Positions 7,174 to 15,155 of a stretch of DNA of 44,211 bases are shown piece by piece (the first letter of the stretch is position 1; each line of letters begins with the position of its first letter). The stretch is from CAZWEZ01 sp964632795 (GTDB lineage: Bacteria > Pseudomonadota > Alphaproteobacteria > Rhodospirillales > 2-02-FULL-58-16), in contig CAZWEZ010000021.1 in assembly GCA_964632795.1 (NCBI GenBank), positions 1-44,211 on the forward strand. The letters run 5' to 3'. The notes under the pieces are model-generated. The model was not told the DNA's origin. It saw only the letters and a program-made list of their open reading frames with translations, and did no database searches. A program made the translations under genes and the position numbers.

Positions 7174-9477
7174 TCAAACAAAGTACTTTTCTACCTTGTC
7201 GGTAATCTCATCCACATATCGGACTTGATCAACAGAAAGGATACCTTTTTCTGGATGGTGCGTAATTCTCCGAATATCGTTCAACCCTTTGATCCACTTC
7301 ACACAATTCTTCCTGTCGTCGATGTTCTTGCTACCAAGAGCGAATACATCTTTCATTAATTCCCAATTCGCAATTGCGATAGCCTGATAGTCAATAAGAT
7401 AGAGGTAGCTCTCCTCTGGTTTTTCCCGGTCGTTAGTTTCCCATTCTTCGGCGCATTTTTTTCGAACTATAACCGGAATACCTTTTGTCCACCAATTATC
7501 CTTATTTTCGCCGAATTCGTTCTGGAGTGCTGCCATTACATAATTAAATATTCTCCTGTTTATTTGATTAATTTTCGTTGCCGCAACTTCTGTACCTGCT
7601 TCATCTCTAGAATCGATATGCTCCTGAAGGCCGGCAGGATTAAAGTCAGGGAATGCCTGTCTAACAAAAACACCCATACCCTGGGATTGCTGCTTTACGG
7701 CAGCAAGTGAGGAACCCATCCGACGGAACGACGATATCTGTTGCGAATTTGCATTCTTGAAATATTCAATAACCGGTTGCAATAATGGAATTATATCGTC
7801 AACCACCTCATCATCAGTTAGTTGACTTAAATCGTTGCCAGTTTTTTTTGCTACGTGATCGCATATGTCCTTAATCAAAAGAAATATCGCTCTTATGGAA
7901 TTGTTCGTACATAAATAACCGCCTGGCGCATCACCAAGCTCCCAATGGTCAGGCATAGCTTTCGCAAATTGTGCCAAGCACTGCGATAATATGTTCATAG
8001 CTTTATTCAGAGATTTCTCCAAATATTTAGAGTCCGAAGCCGTTAAGGGGCCTGCTATGTATTCCTCTTTTCTGATCCAACCGACCAGTCTTGAAATATA
8101 CAAGCCGTCGGACAAAGAGGTTTGCGTTAGGCATCTATACGAGTTCTTCTTTTTCCCAGTGACGACCACCCTTTGGCAGATTGCTGATGTCTTTACTGAA
8201 TTCAGCCGGGCTGCAATTCTTGCTAACAACGCGAGGTGTCGCTCGTCTGCGTGGGGTGACCCCCAGTGGAGGTCGGCGTACAATTCAACCAGCAGACCGG
8301 TGCTGACCTTTACCTGTTTGCTATTGATGTCGATGAACATTTTCATCTCTTCGACTGCCGTTAGATTTTCAAATGCCAAAACAGGCAGTGTAGATTTTTC
8401 GTCTCGGGCCTCGTCTTCAATAGCCGCATGGGCATAACCGTAAAGCCGGTGCTGACCATCAATTATCCAAGCTACGGCATAGTTAGCCGGCAAGTGCAAA
8501 ACGCCGTATGATTCACTACCAACTTGTTCCTTCTTATCGAATTTCAATCCCTTCCCTTTGCTTGTTTTTATATTTACAACAATGTTAGTTGGAAATTTTC
8601 CACCAGACTTTATGTATTCTGCAATATTTTTTAATCTATTTTTCTGAAGCATCCGCTGATACGTTTCAATATTATCTATATTTCGGCTCGACTTGTGTCC
8701 TATATACGCGATTTTCAACAACTCGTACGGGCGTATGAGAAAATTATAGAATCGCACGCCACCCATAGTTCCTTGTGTAGCGACCACATTTTTTGCCAAA
8801 CCCCCAATTCCTGTACCACCAAACATATGGGCAAGTAGCTGATACCGAGAGGCCTGTTTGATGTGTTGAATCAAGATCTTATAATAATCTAATTCATCAT
8901 CTGTTAATATTGATATTCCAGCTTCTTTGCACTTTGTTACATCAACTGATTTCCAAATTATATTACGTGTGGCAATTATAATCTTTGCCTTTAACTGAAC
9001 TTTCCGTCCGTAGTGTGCAACGATGGCTTTATGAACTCCTTCTCGAATGGCCATTAGCTTTTCGATCAGCGGCATCATACTTTTTGATTTTGGCTCCTCG
9101 CTTTGAGTGCATTCGATGACAAGTGCGGTCTCGTCATCTTTCGCGAAAACGTCAACCTGTCTGGCCGGTAATTTCTTGTCGACTGATATGTGAAACTGGC
9201 GACCAAAGCTAAGTTCCTTGAATCCCATTTCAGCCAGCAAGCACCAAAGCTCATCTTCAAGTTGTTCGGATGATGGTTTCGCAAGTGCCATTCTGATTGA
9301 TTTTTTATTTATCCGATCAATTCTCCAGCCGTCAGCTTCTTCGAGCTTGACCTTCTCATTCAACAAGGATGCTTTAGACGCTCTCACGGTCTGGTATACG
9401 TCCTTCGAACGACGTTTCCTGAGTTCCGATTTGATATCACCGCCGGAAATAAGAGGATGGAGTTGCACTTCAGTCAT
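7174..9477 (-). CDS. DGQHR-domain protein with N-terminal nuclease-like and C-terminal HEPN-like regions
   Basis: 767 residues from the ATG at 9477; an upstream TTG at 9501 is possible. The diagnostic motif IIDGQHRLYGYAHA (DGQHR at 340-344) places the centre in the DndB/DpdB-like family tied to DNA phosphorothioation and 7-deazaguanine modification loci. Residues about 70-200 look like a PD-(D/E)XK fold: RQVDVFAKDD (Asp109) then VIECTQSE (Glu122), with Thr where the catalytic Lys is expected. The last 80 residues, ending around NDIRRITHHPEKG (Arg736/737, His740/741), resemble a Swt1-type HEPN domain, whose R-x3-6-H motif is often RNase-active. It is first of three same-strand genes. The DGQHR assignment is firm; the flanking domains are by motif only. 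Confidence 0.87.
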   Translation of the reverse strand: MTEVQLHPLISGGDIKSELRKRRSKDVYQTVRASKASLLNEKVKLEEADGWRIDRINKKSIRMALAKPSSEQLEDELWCLLAEMGFKELSFGRQFHISVDKKLPARQVDVFAKDDETALVIECTQSEEPKSKSMMPLIEKLMAIREGVHKAIVAHYGRKVQLKAKIIIATRNIIWKSVDVTKCKEAGISILTDDELDYYKILIQHIKQASRYQLLAHMFGGTGIGGLAKNVVATQGTMGGVRFYNFLIRPYELLKIAYIGHKSSRNIDNIETYQRMLQKNRLKNIAEYIKSGGKFPTNIVVNIKTSKGKGLKFDKKEQVGSESYGVLHLPANYAVAWIIDGQHRLYGYAHAAIEDEARDEKSTLPVLAFENLTAVEEMKMFIDINSKQVKVSTGLLVELYADLHWGSPHADERHLALLARIAARLNSVKTSAICQRVVVTGKKKNSYRCLTQTSLSDGLYISRLVGWIRKEEYIAGPLTASDSKYLEKSLNKAMNILSQCLAQFAKAMPDHWELGDAPGGYLCTNNSIRAIFLLIKDICDHVAKKTGNDLSQLTDDEVVDDIIPLLQPVIEYFKNANSQQISSFRRMGSSLAAVKQQSQGMGVFVRQAFPDFNPAGLQEHIDSRDEAGTEVAATKINQINRRIFNYVMAALQNEFGENKDNWWTKGIPVIVRKKCAEEWETNDREKPEESYLYLIDYQAIAIANWELMKDVFALGSKNIDDRKNCVKWIKGLNDIRRITHHPEKGILSVDQVRYVDEITDKVEKYFV

Positions 9478-9561
9478 TGTTTGATCAACCGGGATTCTCA
9501 ATTTGAGATCCTGTGATGCGGATGACGATGGCCCAAACTTGCTCGCTTGTCCATAAGCTCT

Positions 9562-9690
9562 CTAAAGTTGATCCGCGATGTTGGCTCGATCAATTCCGAA
9601 TGTGGGATCATGTATTGGAGTCCATCCAAACGATGTGATCTTTCCCATCTTATCTTTAACGACGTAATAATTGCAATCGCGATGTGGCAC
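9562..9690 (-). other. possible small ORF or gene remnant upstream of the island genes
   Basis: A frame open from 9717 to 9562, with a GTG at 9690, encodes about 42 residues including DCNYYVVKDKMGKITSFGW and TPIHDPTFGIDRANIADQL. This reads like genuine protein (balanced composition, turn-rich middle), unlike the competing low-complexity frame on the same strand. There is no Shine-Dalgarno sequence, and a stop lies just upstream of the open stretch. It may be a small protein or the tail of a gene broken when the island formed. No family is recognised. Confidence 0.3.
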
Positions 9691-9820
9691 ATCTCGATGC
9701 CGGTATCTGATACCACCCTAGTTCCTGCGAAGCCGCCCCCCCTACCCCCCAAGTGGGCTTGTGAACCTCCGTCCCGTCCTTTATGAGCGAGACTCTCCAA
9801 GGCAATCAGGGTATCCACAG

Positions 9821-9904
9821 CCAAGAGCGCGTAGCTCAGCGGGAGAGCCGCGAGGGCTTGCCCGAGTGATGGTCGCTGGCAGGGGTTTTTAGTCAGCCTC
9901 TTGG
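9821..9904 (+). other. tRNA-like sequence derived from tRNA-Val, inverted relative to the real tRNA
   Basis: Bases 9827-9848 (GCGCGTAGCTCAGCGGGAGAGC) are an exact copy of the 5' part of the tRNA-Val at 9969-10043, but on the opposite strand. They carry the D-arm GCTC/GAGC. Further on, GGTCGCTGG (9871-9879) copies the start of the tRNA-Val T arm and can still pair with TCAGC at 9893-9897. The ends CCAAGAG (9821-9827) and CTCTTGG (9898-9904) form a new 7-bp closing stem. The anticodon arm is not recognisable and the T loop is enlarged, so it is not a normal tRNA. It could be a decayed tRNA, an integration scar, or a structured decoy RNA. Confidence 0.5.
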
Positions 9905-9927
9905 TGGGGATGTAGTGGGGCATAGAA

Positions 9928-9960
9928 AAGGGGTTAACAGGGCAAACCTGCTAACCCCTT
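9928..9960 (-). terminator. intrinsic terminator after tRNA-Val
   Basis: Arms AAGGGGTTAACAGG (9928-9941) and CCTGCTAACCCCTT (9947-9960) pair over 14 bp with one mismatch around a 5-base loop. Read on the minus strand, the hairpin lies 8 bases after the tRNA-Val 3' end and is followed by a short T run (TTTTC). This is a convincing rho-independent terminator for the tRNA transcript, separating it from the island. Confidence 0.75.
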
Positions 9961-9968
9961 GATAAATA

Positions 9969-10043
9969 TGGTGGGCGCGGCTGGGATTGAACCAGCGACC
10001 CCTACGATGTCAACGTAGTGCTCTCCCGCTGAGCTACGCGCCC
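9969..10043 (-). tRNA. tRNA-Val (anticodon GAC)
   Basis: Read on the minus strand, the gene folds as a standard cloverleaf. The acceptor stem is GGGCGCG/CGCGCCC, the D-arm GCTC...GAGC, the anticodon arm CTACG-TTGACAT-CGTAG with anticodon GAC, and the T-arm GCTGG-TTCAATC-CCAGC. The CCA end is encoded. It decodes GUC valine codons. An AT-rich island begins just downstream, fitting the frequent use of tRNA genes as integration sites, although no duplicated 3' tRNA end was found at the island's far side. Confidence 0.97.
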
Positions 10044-10190
10044 GTCGGCGGCGGCGAGGTGGCGGCGCCGTGCCGGAAAGACCGCCTTTTAGTCCGAACC
10101 GGACCGCTTGGCAAGACTCCCCGAATAACCGTTGCGCCGGCAGCCCGGGAAGGCTAACAAATCGTTACCGGCAGCGCCACGGAGGTCGCC

Positions 10191-11102
10191 TTGACTCACC
10201 GCCAGGAACCCACCGCCCCCGCCTCTTGTCCTCCCGACGGTCAGCCCCGGTCCTGGGACATCATGGCCCCGGCGGCGCACCGGGTGCCGCTGGTCTTCGC
10301 CTCGCCCCACAGCGGCCAGGACTATCCCCGCGACTTCGTGGCCGCCTCGCGGCTCGATCCGCTGACCCTGAGGAGTTCCGAGGACGCCTTCGTCGACGAG
10401 CTGTTCGCCGCCGCCCCGGCCCACGGCGCGCCGCTGCTGAGGGCGCGCTTCCCGAGGGCCTACGTGGACCCCAACCGCGAGGCCTTCGAGCTCGACCCGG
10501 CGATGTTCGAGGACCCCCTGCCCCCCTATGTCAACACCACCTCGCCCGGGGTCGCCGCCGGGCTCGGCACCATCGCCAGGGTGGTCGGCCGGGGCTGCGA
10601 GATCTATCGCCGCAAGCTGCGTTTCGCCGACGCCCGGCGCCGCATCGCGCGCTGCCACATGCCCTATCACCGGGCGCTGGGCGAGCTGCTGGAGGACACC
10701 CGGCGGCGCTTCGGCGGCTGCCTGTTGATCGACTGCCACTCGATGCCCTCGGCCGCCACCTCGGCCAAGCGCGATCCCGTCCTGGCCGGCGTCGACGTGG
10801 TCCTCGGCGACCGCCACGCCACCGCCTGCGCCCCGGAGATCACCGGCATCGCCGAAGGGACCCTGCGCTCGCTGGGCCTGGCGGTCCACCGCAACCGGCC
10901 CTTCGCCGGCGGCTTCACCGCGCGGCGCTACGGCACCCCCGCCGCCGGCGTCCACGTCCTGCAGATCGAGATCGCCCGCTCCCTGTACATGGACGAGGCG
11001 GCGGTGACCCGTGGCCCCGGGCTGAGCGACCTGGCCGGGCGGATCGGACGGCTGATCGGCGTTCTGGCCCGGATCGACCCCAAATCCCTGGCCGCGGCAT
11101 GA
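10191..11102 (+). CDS. N-formylglutamate amidohydrolase family protein
   Basis: 303 residues. The conserved ASPHSGQDYP near residue 38 and LIDCHSMPS near 180 are hallmarks of the N-formylglutamate deformylase (HutG-type) family, zinc-dependent hydrolases that release formate from N-formyl-L-glutamate at the end of one histidine-degradation route. No hut genes are nearby, so the substrate may be another N-formyl compound. The start is a TTG at 10191, preceded by GGAGG five bases upstream; no better ATG exists before the conserved region. Its stop overlaps the next gene's ATG (ATGA), so the two are translationally coupled. Confidence 0.85.
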   Translation: MTHRQEPTAPASCPPDGQPRSWDIMAPAAHRVPLVFASPHSGQDYPRDFVAASRLDPLTLRSSEDAFVDELFAAAPAHGAPLLRARFPRAYVDPNREAFELDPAMFEDPLPPYVNTTSPGVAAGLGTIARVVGRGCEIYRRKLRFADARRRIARCHMPYHRALGELLEDTRRRFGGCLLIDCHSMPSAATSAKRDPVLAGVDVVLGDRHATACAPEITGIAEGTLRSLGLAVHRNRPFAGGFTARRYGTPAAGVHVLQIEIARSLYMDEAAVTRGPGLSDLAGRIGRLIGVLARIDPKSLAAA

Positions 11103-11632
11103 TCTCCGGGCGGATCCTGGTCCGCGACGCCGCCGAGGCCGACATGGCGGCGGTCCAGGCCATCTACACCGACCACGTGCTCCACGGCTCGGCCAGCTTC
11201 GAGGAGACGCCTCCCGAGGTCGCCGAGATGCTCCGCCGCCGGGCCGCCATCGTCGAGGTGGGACTGCCCTATCGGGTCGCCGAAGTCGACGGCGCGCTCA
11301 GGGGTTTCGCCTATGCCGGGCCCTACCGCCACCGCCCGGCCTACCGCCATTCGGTCGAGAACTCGGTCTACGTGGCTCCCGAGACCGTCGGCCAGGGGGT
11401 GGGCCGGGCGCTGCTGGAGGACCTGATCGAACGCTGCGCCGAGCTCGGCTACCGCCAGATGATCGCCGTCATCGGCGATTCGGCCAACGCCTCCTCGATC
11501 GCCCTGCACGCCGCCCTCGGCTTCCGCCGGGTGGGCGTCCTGAGGTCGGTGGGCCTCAAGTTCGGGCGCTGGGTCGACTCGGTGCTCATGCAACGCCCGC
11601 TCGGCGCCGGCGACGACGCCCTACCCGATTGA
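11099..11632 (+). CDS. GNAT N-acetyltransferase, phosphinothricin/methionine-sulfone acetyltransferase type
   Basis: 177 residues. It matches the Pat/Bar/MddA group of GNAT acetyltransferases: ILVRDAAEADMAAVQAIYTD at the start, ENSVYVAPETVGQGVGRALL (acetyl-CoA-binding motif A, QGVGR) in the middle, and ALHAALGFRRVGVLRSVGLK near the end. Such enzymes acetylate free amino groups of methionine sulfone/sulfoximine or phosphinothricin-like amino acids. It is coupled by ATGA to the amidohydrolase gene, suggesting joint handling of N-acyl amino acids. Its stop codon lies inside the 13-bp direct repeat bordering the MITE-like element. Confidence 0.88.
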   Translation: MISGRILVRDAAEADMAAVQAIYTDHVLHGSASFEETPPEVAEMLRRRAAIVEVGLPYRVAEVDGALRGFAYAGPYRHRPAYRHSVENSVYVAPETVGQGVGRALLEDLIERCAELGYRQMIAVIGDSANASSIALHAALGFRRVGVLRSVGLKFGRWVDSVLMQRPLGAGDDALPD

Positions 11633-11824
11633 CGGGCTAGAGCATGTCAGGATTGATAGAACCCGTTGGCATCCTTCGACACGCGAGCTTCGCTCGCTGC
11701 TCAGGATGAGGATTCCCTTTGGATTTCAACATCAACCTTATCCTGAGCAGCCGCGAAGCGGCGTGTCGAAGGATGGATCGACTGAATCGAATCAATCCTG
11801 ACGTGCTCTAGCCGATTGACGGGC
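11625..11824. mobile_element. MITE-like palindromic element with possible 13-bp target duplication
   Basis: CCGATTGACGGGC occurs at 11625-11637 and again at 11812-11824. Between them lies a roughly 174-bp palindromic unit. Its ends TAGAGCATGTCAGGATTGAT (11638-11657) and ATCAATCCTGACGTGCTCTA (11791-11810) are 20-bp inverted repeats with one mismatch. Inside is a second inverted pair, ATCCTTCGACACGC...GCTCAGGATGAGG (11671-11711) against its near complement (about 11736-11775). It encodes no protein. The inner motif belongs to a repeat widespread in alphaproteobacteria. The layout suggests a non-autonomous element that inserted between two convergent genes. Confidence 0.7.
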
Positions 11825-13073
11825 GGGGGCCGCCGGTGGCCCAGTCGAGGAGCTCGGCGGCGTGGACCACCGGGCGCCCGGTGGCGGCGGCGATGTGGAT
11901 CAGGCAGCCGATGTTGGAGGTCGCCACCAGGTCGCAATCCAGGGCCTCGATGCGGGCCGCCTTGCGCCGGGCGAGGCGGGCCGCGACCTCGGGGAACAGC
12001 AGGCTGTGGGTGCCCGCCGAGCCGCAGCACATGTGAGCCTCGGGGACCTCGACCACCTCGAACCCGCAGGACTCCAGCAGCGCCGCCGGCTGACCTCGGA
12101 GGCCCTGGCCGTGGCGCATCGAGCACGGCAGGTGGTGGGCGATCCGGAGGCGCTCCGCCATGCCGCCGGGGCCGATGCCGAGCTCGACCAGGAACTCGGA
12201 GAGGTCGCGGGCCAGCGCGGCGACGGCGCCCGCCCGCCCGGCCCAGGCCGCCTCGCCGGCCAGCAGGAACCCGTAGTCCTTGACCGTGGTCCCGCAGCCC
12301 GAGGCGTTGACGATCACCGCGTCCAGGCCGTCGAGCTTGCTCCAGGCGGCGACGTTGGCCCTCGCCGCGGCCCGGGCATCGCCCTCGCGTCCCAGGTGGT
12401 GGACCAGGGCGCCGCAGCACCCTGCTCCCGCCGCCACCACCACCTCGCAGCCGTGGCGGGTCAGCAGGCGCACCGTGGCCTCGTTGATGCTCGGCCGCAG
12501 CACCTGCTGGGCGCAGCCGGTCATCAGCGCCACCCGCTTCAGTCGCCGGCCCTCGGCGGCAAACACCTGGGGGCGGTCGACGGGCGAGGCGGCGGGGAGG
12601 CGGGACGGGGTCATCGACGCCATGCCCTCGAGCCGCCCCGCCATCAGCCCCTTGAGAGGACCGGACAGCCGCAGCGCCTGGCGGAACCGGGTGGGGTGGG
12701 GGAGGACGGTGGCCAGCATGTGGCGCAGCATCCTGTCGCCCGACGGCCGGCGGAAGGTCTTCTCGAGGCGGGCCCGGGCGACCTCCATCAGGTGCATGAA
12801 GTCGACCCCCGACGGGCAGGCGTCGGCGCAGGCCAGGCACAACAGGCAACTGTCGATGTGCCCCACCGCGTCGGCCCCCGGCGTCCCTTCCCCGGCCAGG
12901 ATGCCGTGGATCAGCAGGTTGCGGCCCCGAGGTCCCTGGTCCTCCTCGTGGCTCAGCACGTAGGTCGGGCAGGTCGCCGTGCACAGCCCGCATTCGACGC
13001 AATGGCGCAGGATGTCGGCCGACAGCCGGACCGCGGGATTACTGCTCCGGGCGAGGGCGGGAGCGGTCCGCAT
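11808..13073 (-). CDS. GlcF-like iron-sulfur protein with two CCG domains
   Basis: 421 residues with full glycolate oxidase iron-sulfur subunit architecture. Two ferredoxin motifs, CVECGLCTATCP and CLLCLACADACP, lie in the first 90 residues. Two CCG (heterodisulfide-reductase-type) domains follow, with AGAGCCGALVHHLG in the first and EAHMCCGSAGTHSL in the second. In glycolate oxidase GlcF passes electrons from flavin subunits GlcD/GlcE to quinone. Neither is adjacent; instead the gene is coupled (TAATG, one shared base) to an OYE-type flavoprotein, likely its electron partner. The last codon is followed by a TAG supplied by the inverted repeat of the inserted element. Confidence 0.87.
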   Translation of the reverse strand: MRTAPALARSSNPAVRLSADILRHCVECGLCTATCPTYVLSHEEDQGPRGRNLLIHGILAGEGTPGADAVGHIDSCLLCLACADACPSGVDFMHLMEVARARLEKTFRRPSGDRMLRHMLATVLPHPTRFRQALRLSGPLKGLMAGRLEGMASMTPSRLPAASPVDRPQVFAAEGRRLKRVALMTGCAQQVLRPSINEATVRLLTRHGCEVVVAAGAGCCGALVHHLGREGDARAAARANVAAWSKLDGLDAVIVNASGCGTTVKDYGFLLAGEAAWAGRAGAVAALARDLSEFLVELGIGPGGMAERLRIAHHLPCSMRHGQGLRGQPAALLESCGFEVVEVPEAHMCCGSAGTHSLLFPEVAARLARRKAARIEALDCDLVATSNIGCLIHIAAATGRPVVHAAELLDWATGGPRPSIG

Positions 13074-15064
13074 TACAGCTCCAAGGCCAGCCGGCGGGCC
13101 TCGTAGAAGGCCATGCCGGCGGTCCGCGGGGCGACGCAGTCGCCGATGGCGTGGACCTCGAGGCCGCCCTCGGCGAGCTCGGCCAGGAGCCCGTCCTCGG
13201 CGCGGTTGGTGGTGGCCAGGACCAGGGCGTCGAAGGGGCGGTCGTATTCCTCGCCGTCGGCCAGGCGGATCAGCCGCGCCGAGGCGCCGGACCACGACAA
13301 CACCGAGGTCCCGGTCAGGGTCTCGATGCCGTGCTCGGCGAACAGGGCCCGGGTGCGGTCCTCGGTCAGGCTGTGGGCCAACCGGTTGGCGACCGCGTGA
13401 GCGCGGGTCGCCACCGCGACCCGGTGCTCCCTCTCGGCCAGGTACAGCGCGGTGCCGCTGGCCGGCCACCAGCCGTCGAGGTCGTCCAGCAGCAGCACGC
13501 GGCGGCCCGGCTCGGCGCCGCCAAGGATGTCGTCGACCGACCACACGTTGTCGCCGTCGACTCCGGGCAGCCGGGAGATGTGGGGCAGGGCGCGCTGGAA
13601 GCCGTCGCCGGCCGGCCGCGAGCCGGTGGCGAGGACCACCGCCTCGGGCTCCAGGGCGCGGATCATTTCGGCGTCGGCCTCGGTGTTATAGAGAATCCGG
13701 ACCTGGAGCTTCTCCAGCTGGCCCTGGAAGTACCACACCAGCAGGTGGCCGATCTCGCCGCGCCGGGGCTGGGAGGCGGCGAGTCGGAACTGGCCGCCGA
13801 GGCGGTCGGCGCGCTCGATCAGGGTTACCCGGTGGCCGCGCTCGGCGGCCACCCGGGCGGCCTCGATACCGGCCGGGCCGCCGCCGACCACCACCACCCG
13901 GCGCGACTTGGCGGCCGGCGGGGTGGCGTCGCCGCCCCACTCGAATTCGCGGCCCGCCGAGGGGTTGACCAGGCACGAGATCCAGTAGTCGCGCAGCCGG
14001 CGGCCGATGCAGTACTGGTTGCAGCTGATGCAGGGGCGGATATCGTCGTCGCGGCCCTCGGCGACCTTGTTGGCCAGGTGGGGGTCGGCGATCTGGGCGC
14101 GGACCAGGCTGACCAGGTCGGCGTTGCCGGCGGCCAGTACCTTCTCGGCGTTGATCGGGGTTTTGATGCGGGCCTCGGCCTGGATCCTGGCGTGGCTGAC
14201 GACTTCCTTCAGCTTGGCCGCCTCGGGCGGGCCCAGCATCATGTCGAAGAAGAACGACGGCACGATCCTGTCAAACTGGTTGAGGTAGCTGCCGGTGCCC
14301 AGCGAGAAGTAGTCGACCAGACCGCGCGCATCAAGGTAGGCGGCGATCTCCTGCTTGTCCTCGATGGTCAGGCCGCCGGGGTAGGGCTCGGCGCCGGTCA
14401 CCGCCATGCCGATGATGAAGTCCTGCCCGGCCATCGTGCGGATCCGCGAGCAGACCTCGACGGCAAACCTGAGCCGGTTCTCCAGCCCGCCCCCCCAGCG
14501 GTCGTCGCGCTTGTTGGTCAGCGGCGACCAGAACTGGTCGATCAGGGCGGTGTAGGCGGCGAACAACTCGACGCCGTCGAAGCCGGCGTCACGGGCCCGC
14601 CGCGCGGCCTGGGTGAAGGCCTCCAGCATCTCCTCGATCTCGGCCTCGCTCATCGCGTGGCTGCCGTGCTGGTCGTGGAACGAGGGCGTGCCGGAGGGCG
14701 ACCAGTAGGGCTGCCACGAGTTGTCCAGGTCGCCGTGCGCCCCGACGTGGTAGATCTGGTGGATCATCACCGCGCCGTGGCCGTGGCATTCATCGGTGAT
14801 CCGGCGGAAGGGCGCGATGATGGCGTCGTCCCCGTGCAGGAAGTTGCCCCGGGTCAGCACCCCGGTGCGGTGCGCCGGCACCGGTTCGACGACGATCATC
14901 GCCGCGCCGCCCCGGGCGCGCTCGCGGTAGTAGCCGAAATGGCGGTCCCCGGGCAGGCCCTCGACGCTCATGTTGGCGGTGTGGGCGCCGAACACGATGC
15001 GACTCTTGAGCGTCTTGTGGCGCAGCTTCAGGGGCTCGAGAAGGTTGGGGAATTCGGTTTTCAT
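13073..15064 (-). CDS. NADH:flavin oxidoreductase of the 2,4-dienoyl-CoA reductase/trimethylamine dehydrogenase type
   Basis: 663 residues. Residues 1-350 form an OYE-like FMN TIM barrel (IHQIYHVGAHG, GFDGVELFAAYTALIDQFWSP). CISCNQYCIGRRLRDYWISC at about 363-382 is the C-x2-C-x3-C-x11-C [4Fe-4S] motif of this family. The C-terminal half is an FAD/NAD-binding pair, with VVVVGGGPAGIEAA for the dinucleotide fold. Relatives reduce enoyl-CoA double bonds or dehydrogenate methylated amines. The usual HGAHGYL-type barrel motif reads ELFAAYTALI, so the substrate is open. GGAGG precedes the ATG. It heads a two-gene unit with the GlcF-like gene. Confidence 0.88.
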   Translation of the reverse strand: MKTEFPNLLEPLKLRHKTLKSRIVFGAHTANMSVEGLPGDRHFGYYRERARGGAAMIVVEPVPAHRTGVLTRGNFLHGDDAIIAPFRRITDECHGHGAVMIHQIYHVGAHGDLDNSWQPYWSPSGTPSFHDQHGSHAMSEAEIEEMLEAFTQAARRARDAGFDGVELFAAYTALIDQFWSPLTNKRDDRWGGGLENRLRFAVEVCSRIRTMAGQDFIIGMAVTGAEPYPGGLTIEDKQEIAAYLDARGLVDYFSLGTGSYLNQFDRIVPSFFFDMMLGPPEAAKLKEVVSHARIQAEARIKTPINAEKVLAAGNADLVSLVRAQIADPHLANKVAEGRDDDIRPCISCNQYCIGRRLRDYWISCLVNPSAGREFEWGGDATPPAAKSRRVVVVGGGPAGIEAARVAAERGHRVTLIERADRLGGQFRLAASQPRRGEIGHLLVWYFQGQLEKLQVRILYNTEADAEMIRALEPEAVVLATGSRPAGDGFQRALPHISRLPGVDGDNVWSVDDILGGAEPGRRVLLLDDLDGWWPASGTALYLAEREHRVAVATRAHAVANRLAHSLTEDRTRALFAEHGIETLTGTSVLSWSGASARLIRLADGEEYDRPFDALVLATTNRAEDGLLAELAEGGLEVHAIGDCVAPRTAGMAFYEARRLALEL

Positions 15065-15155
15065 CGCCTCCGCCTCCGCAAGGACCGATCGATCTTCCCA
15101 TCCCGGGCCCGCGAGGTGAAGCGGATTCGCGGGCCGGGGCTTGATCGTCAGGCGC

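Noticed and set aside
9498..9923. Open frame of about 140 codons on the minus strand before the tRNA
   Set aside because: Its first half translates the tRNA-like sequence and a C-rich tract. The composition is not protein-like; another frame in the same stretch (9562-9717) looks better.
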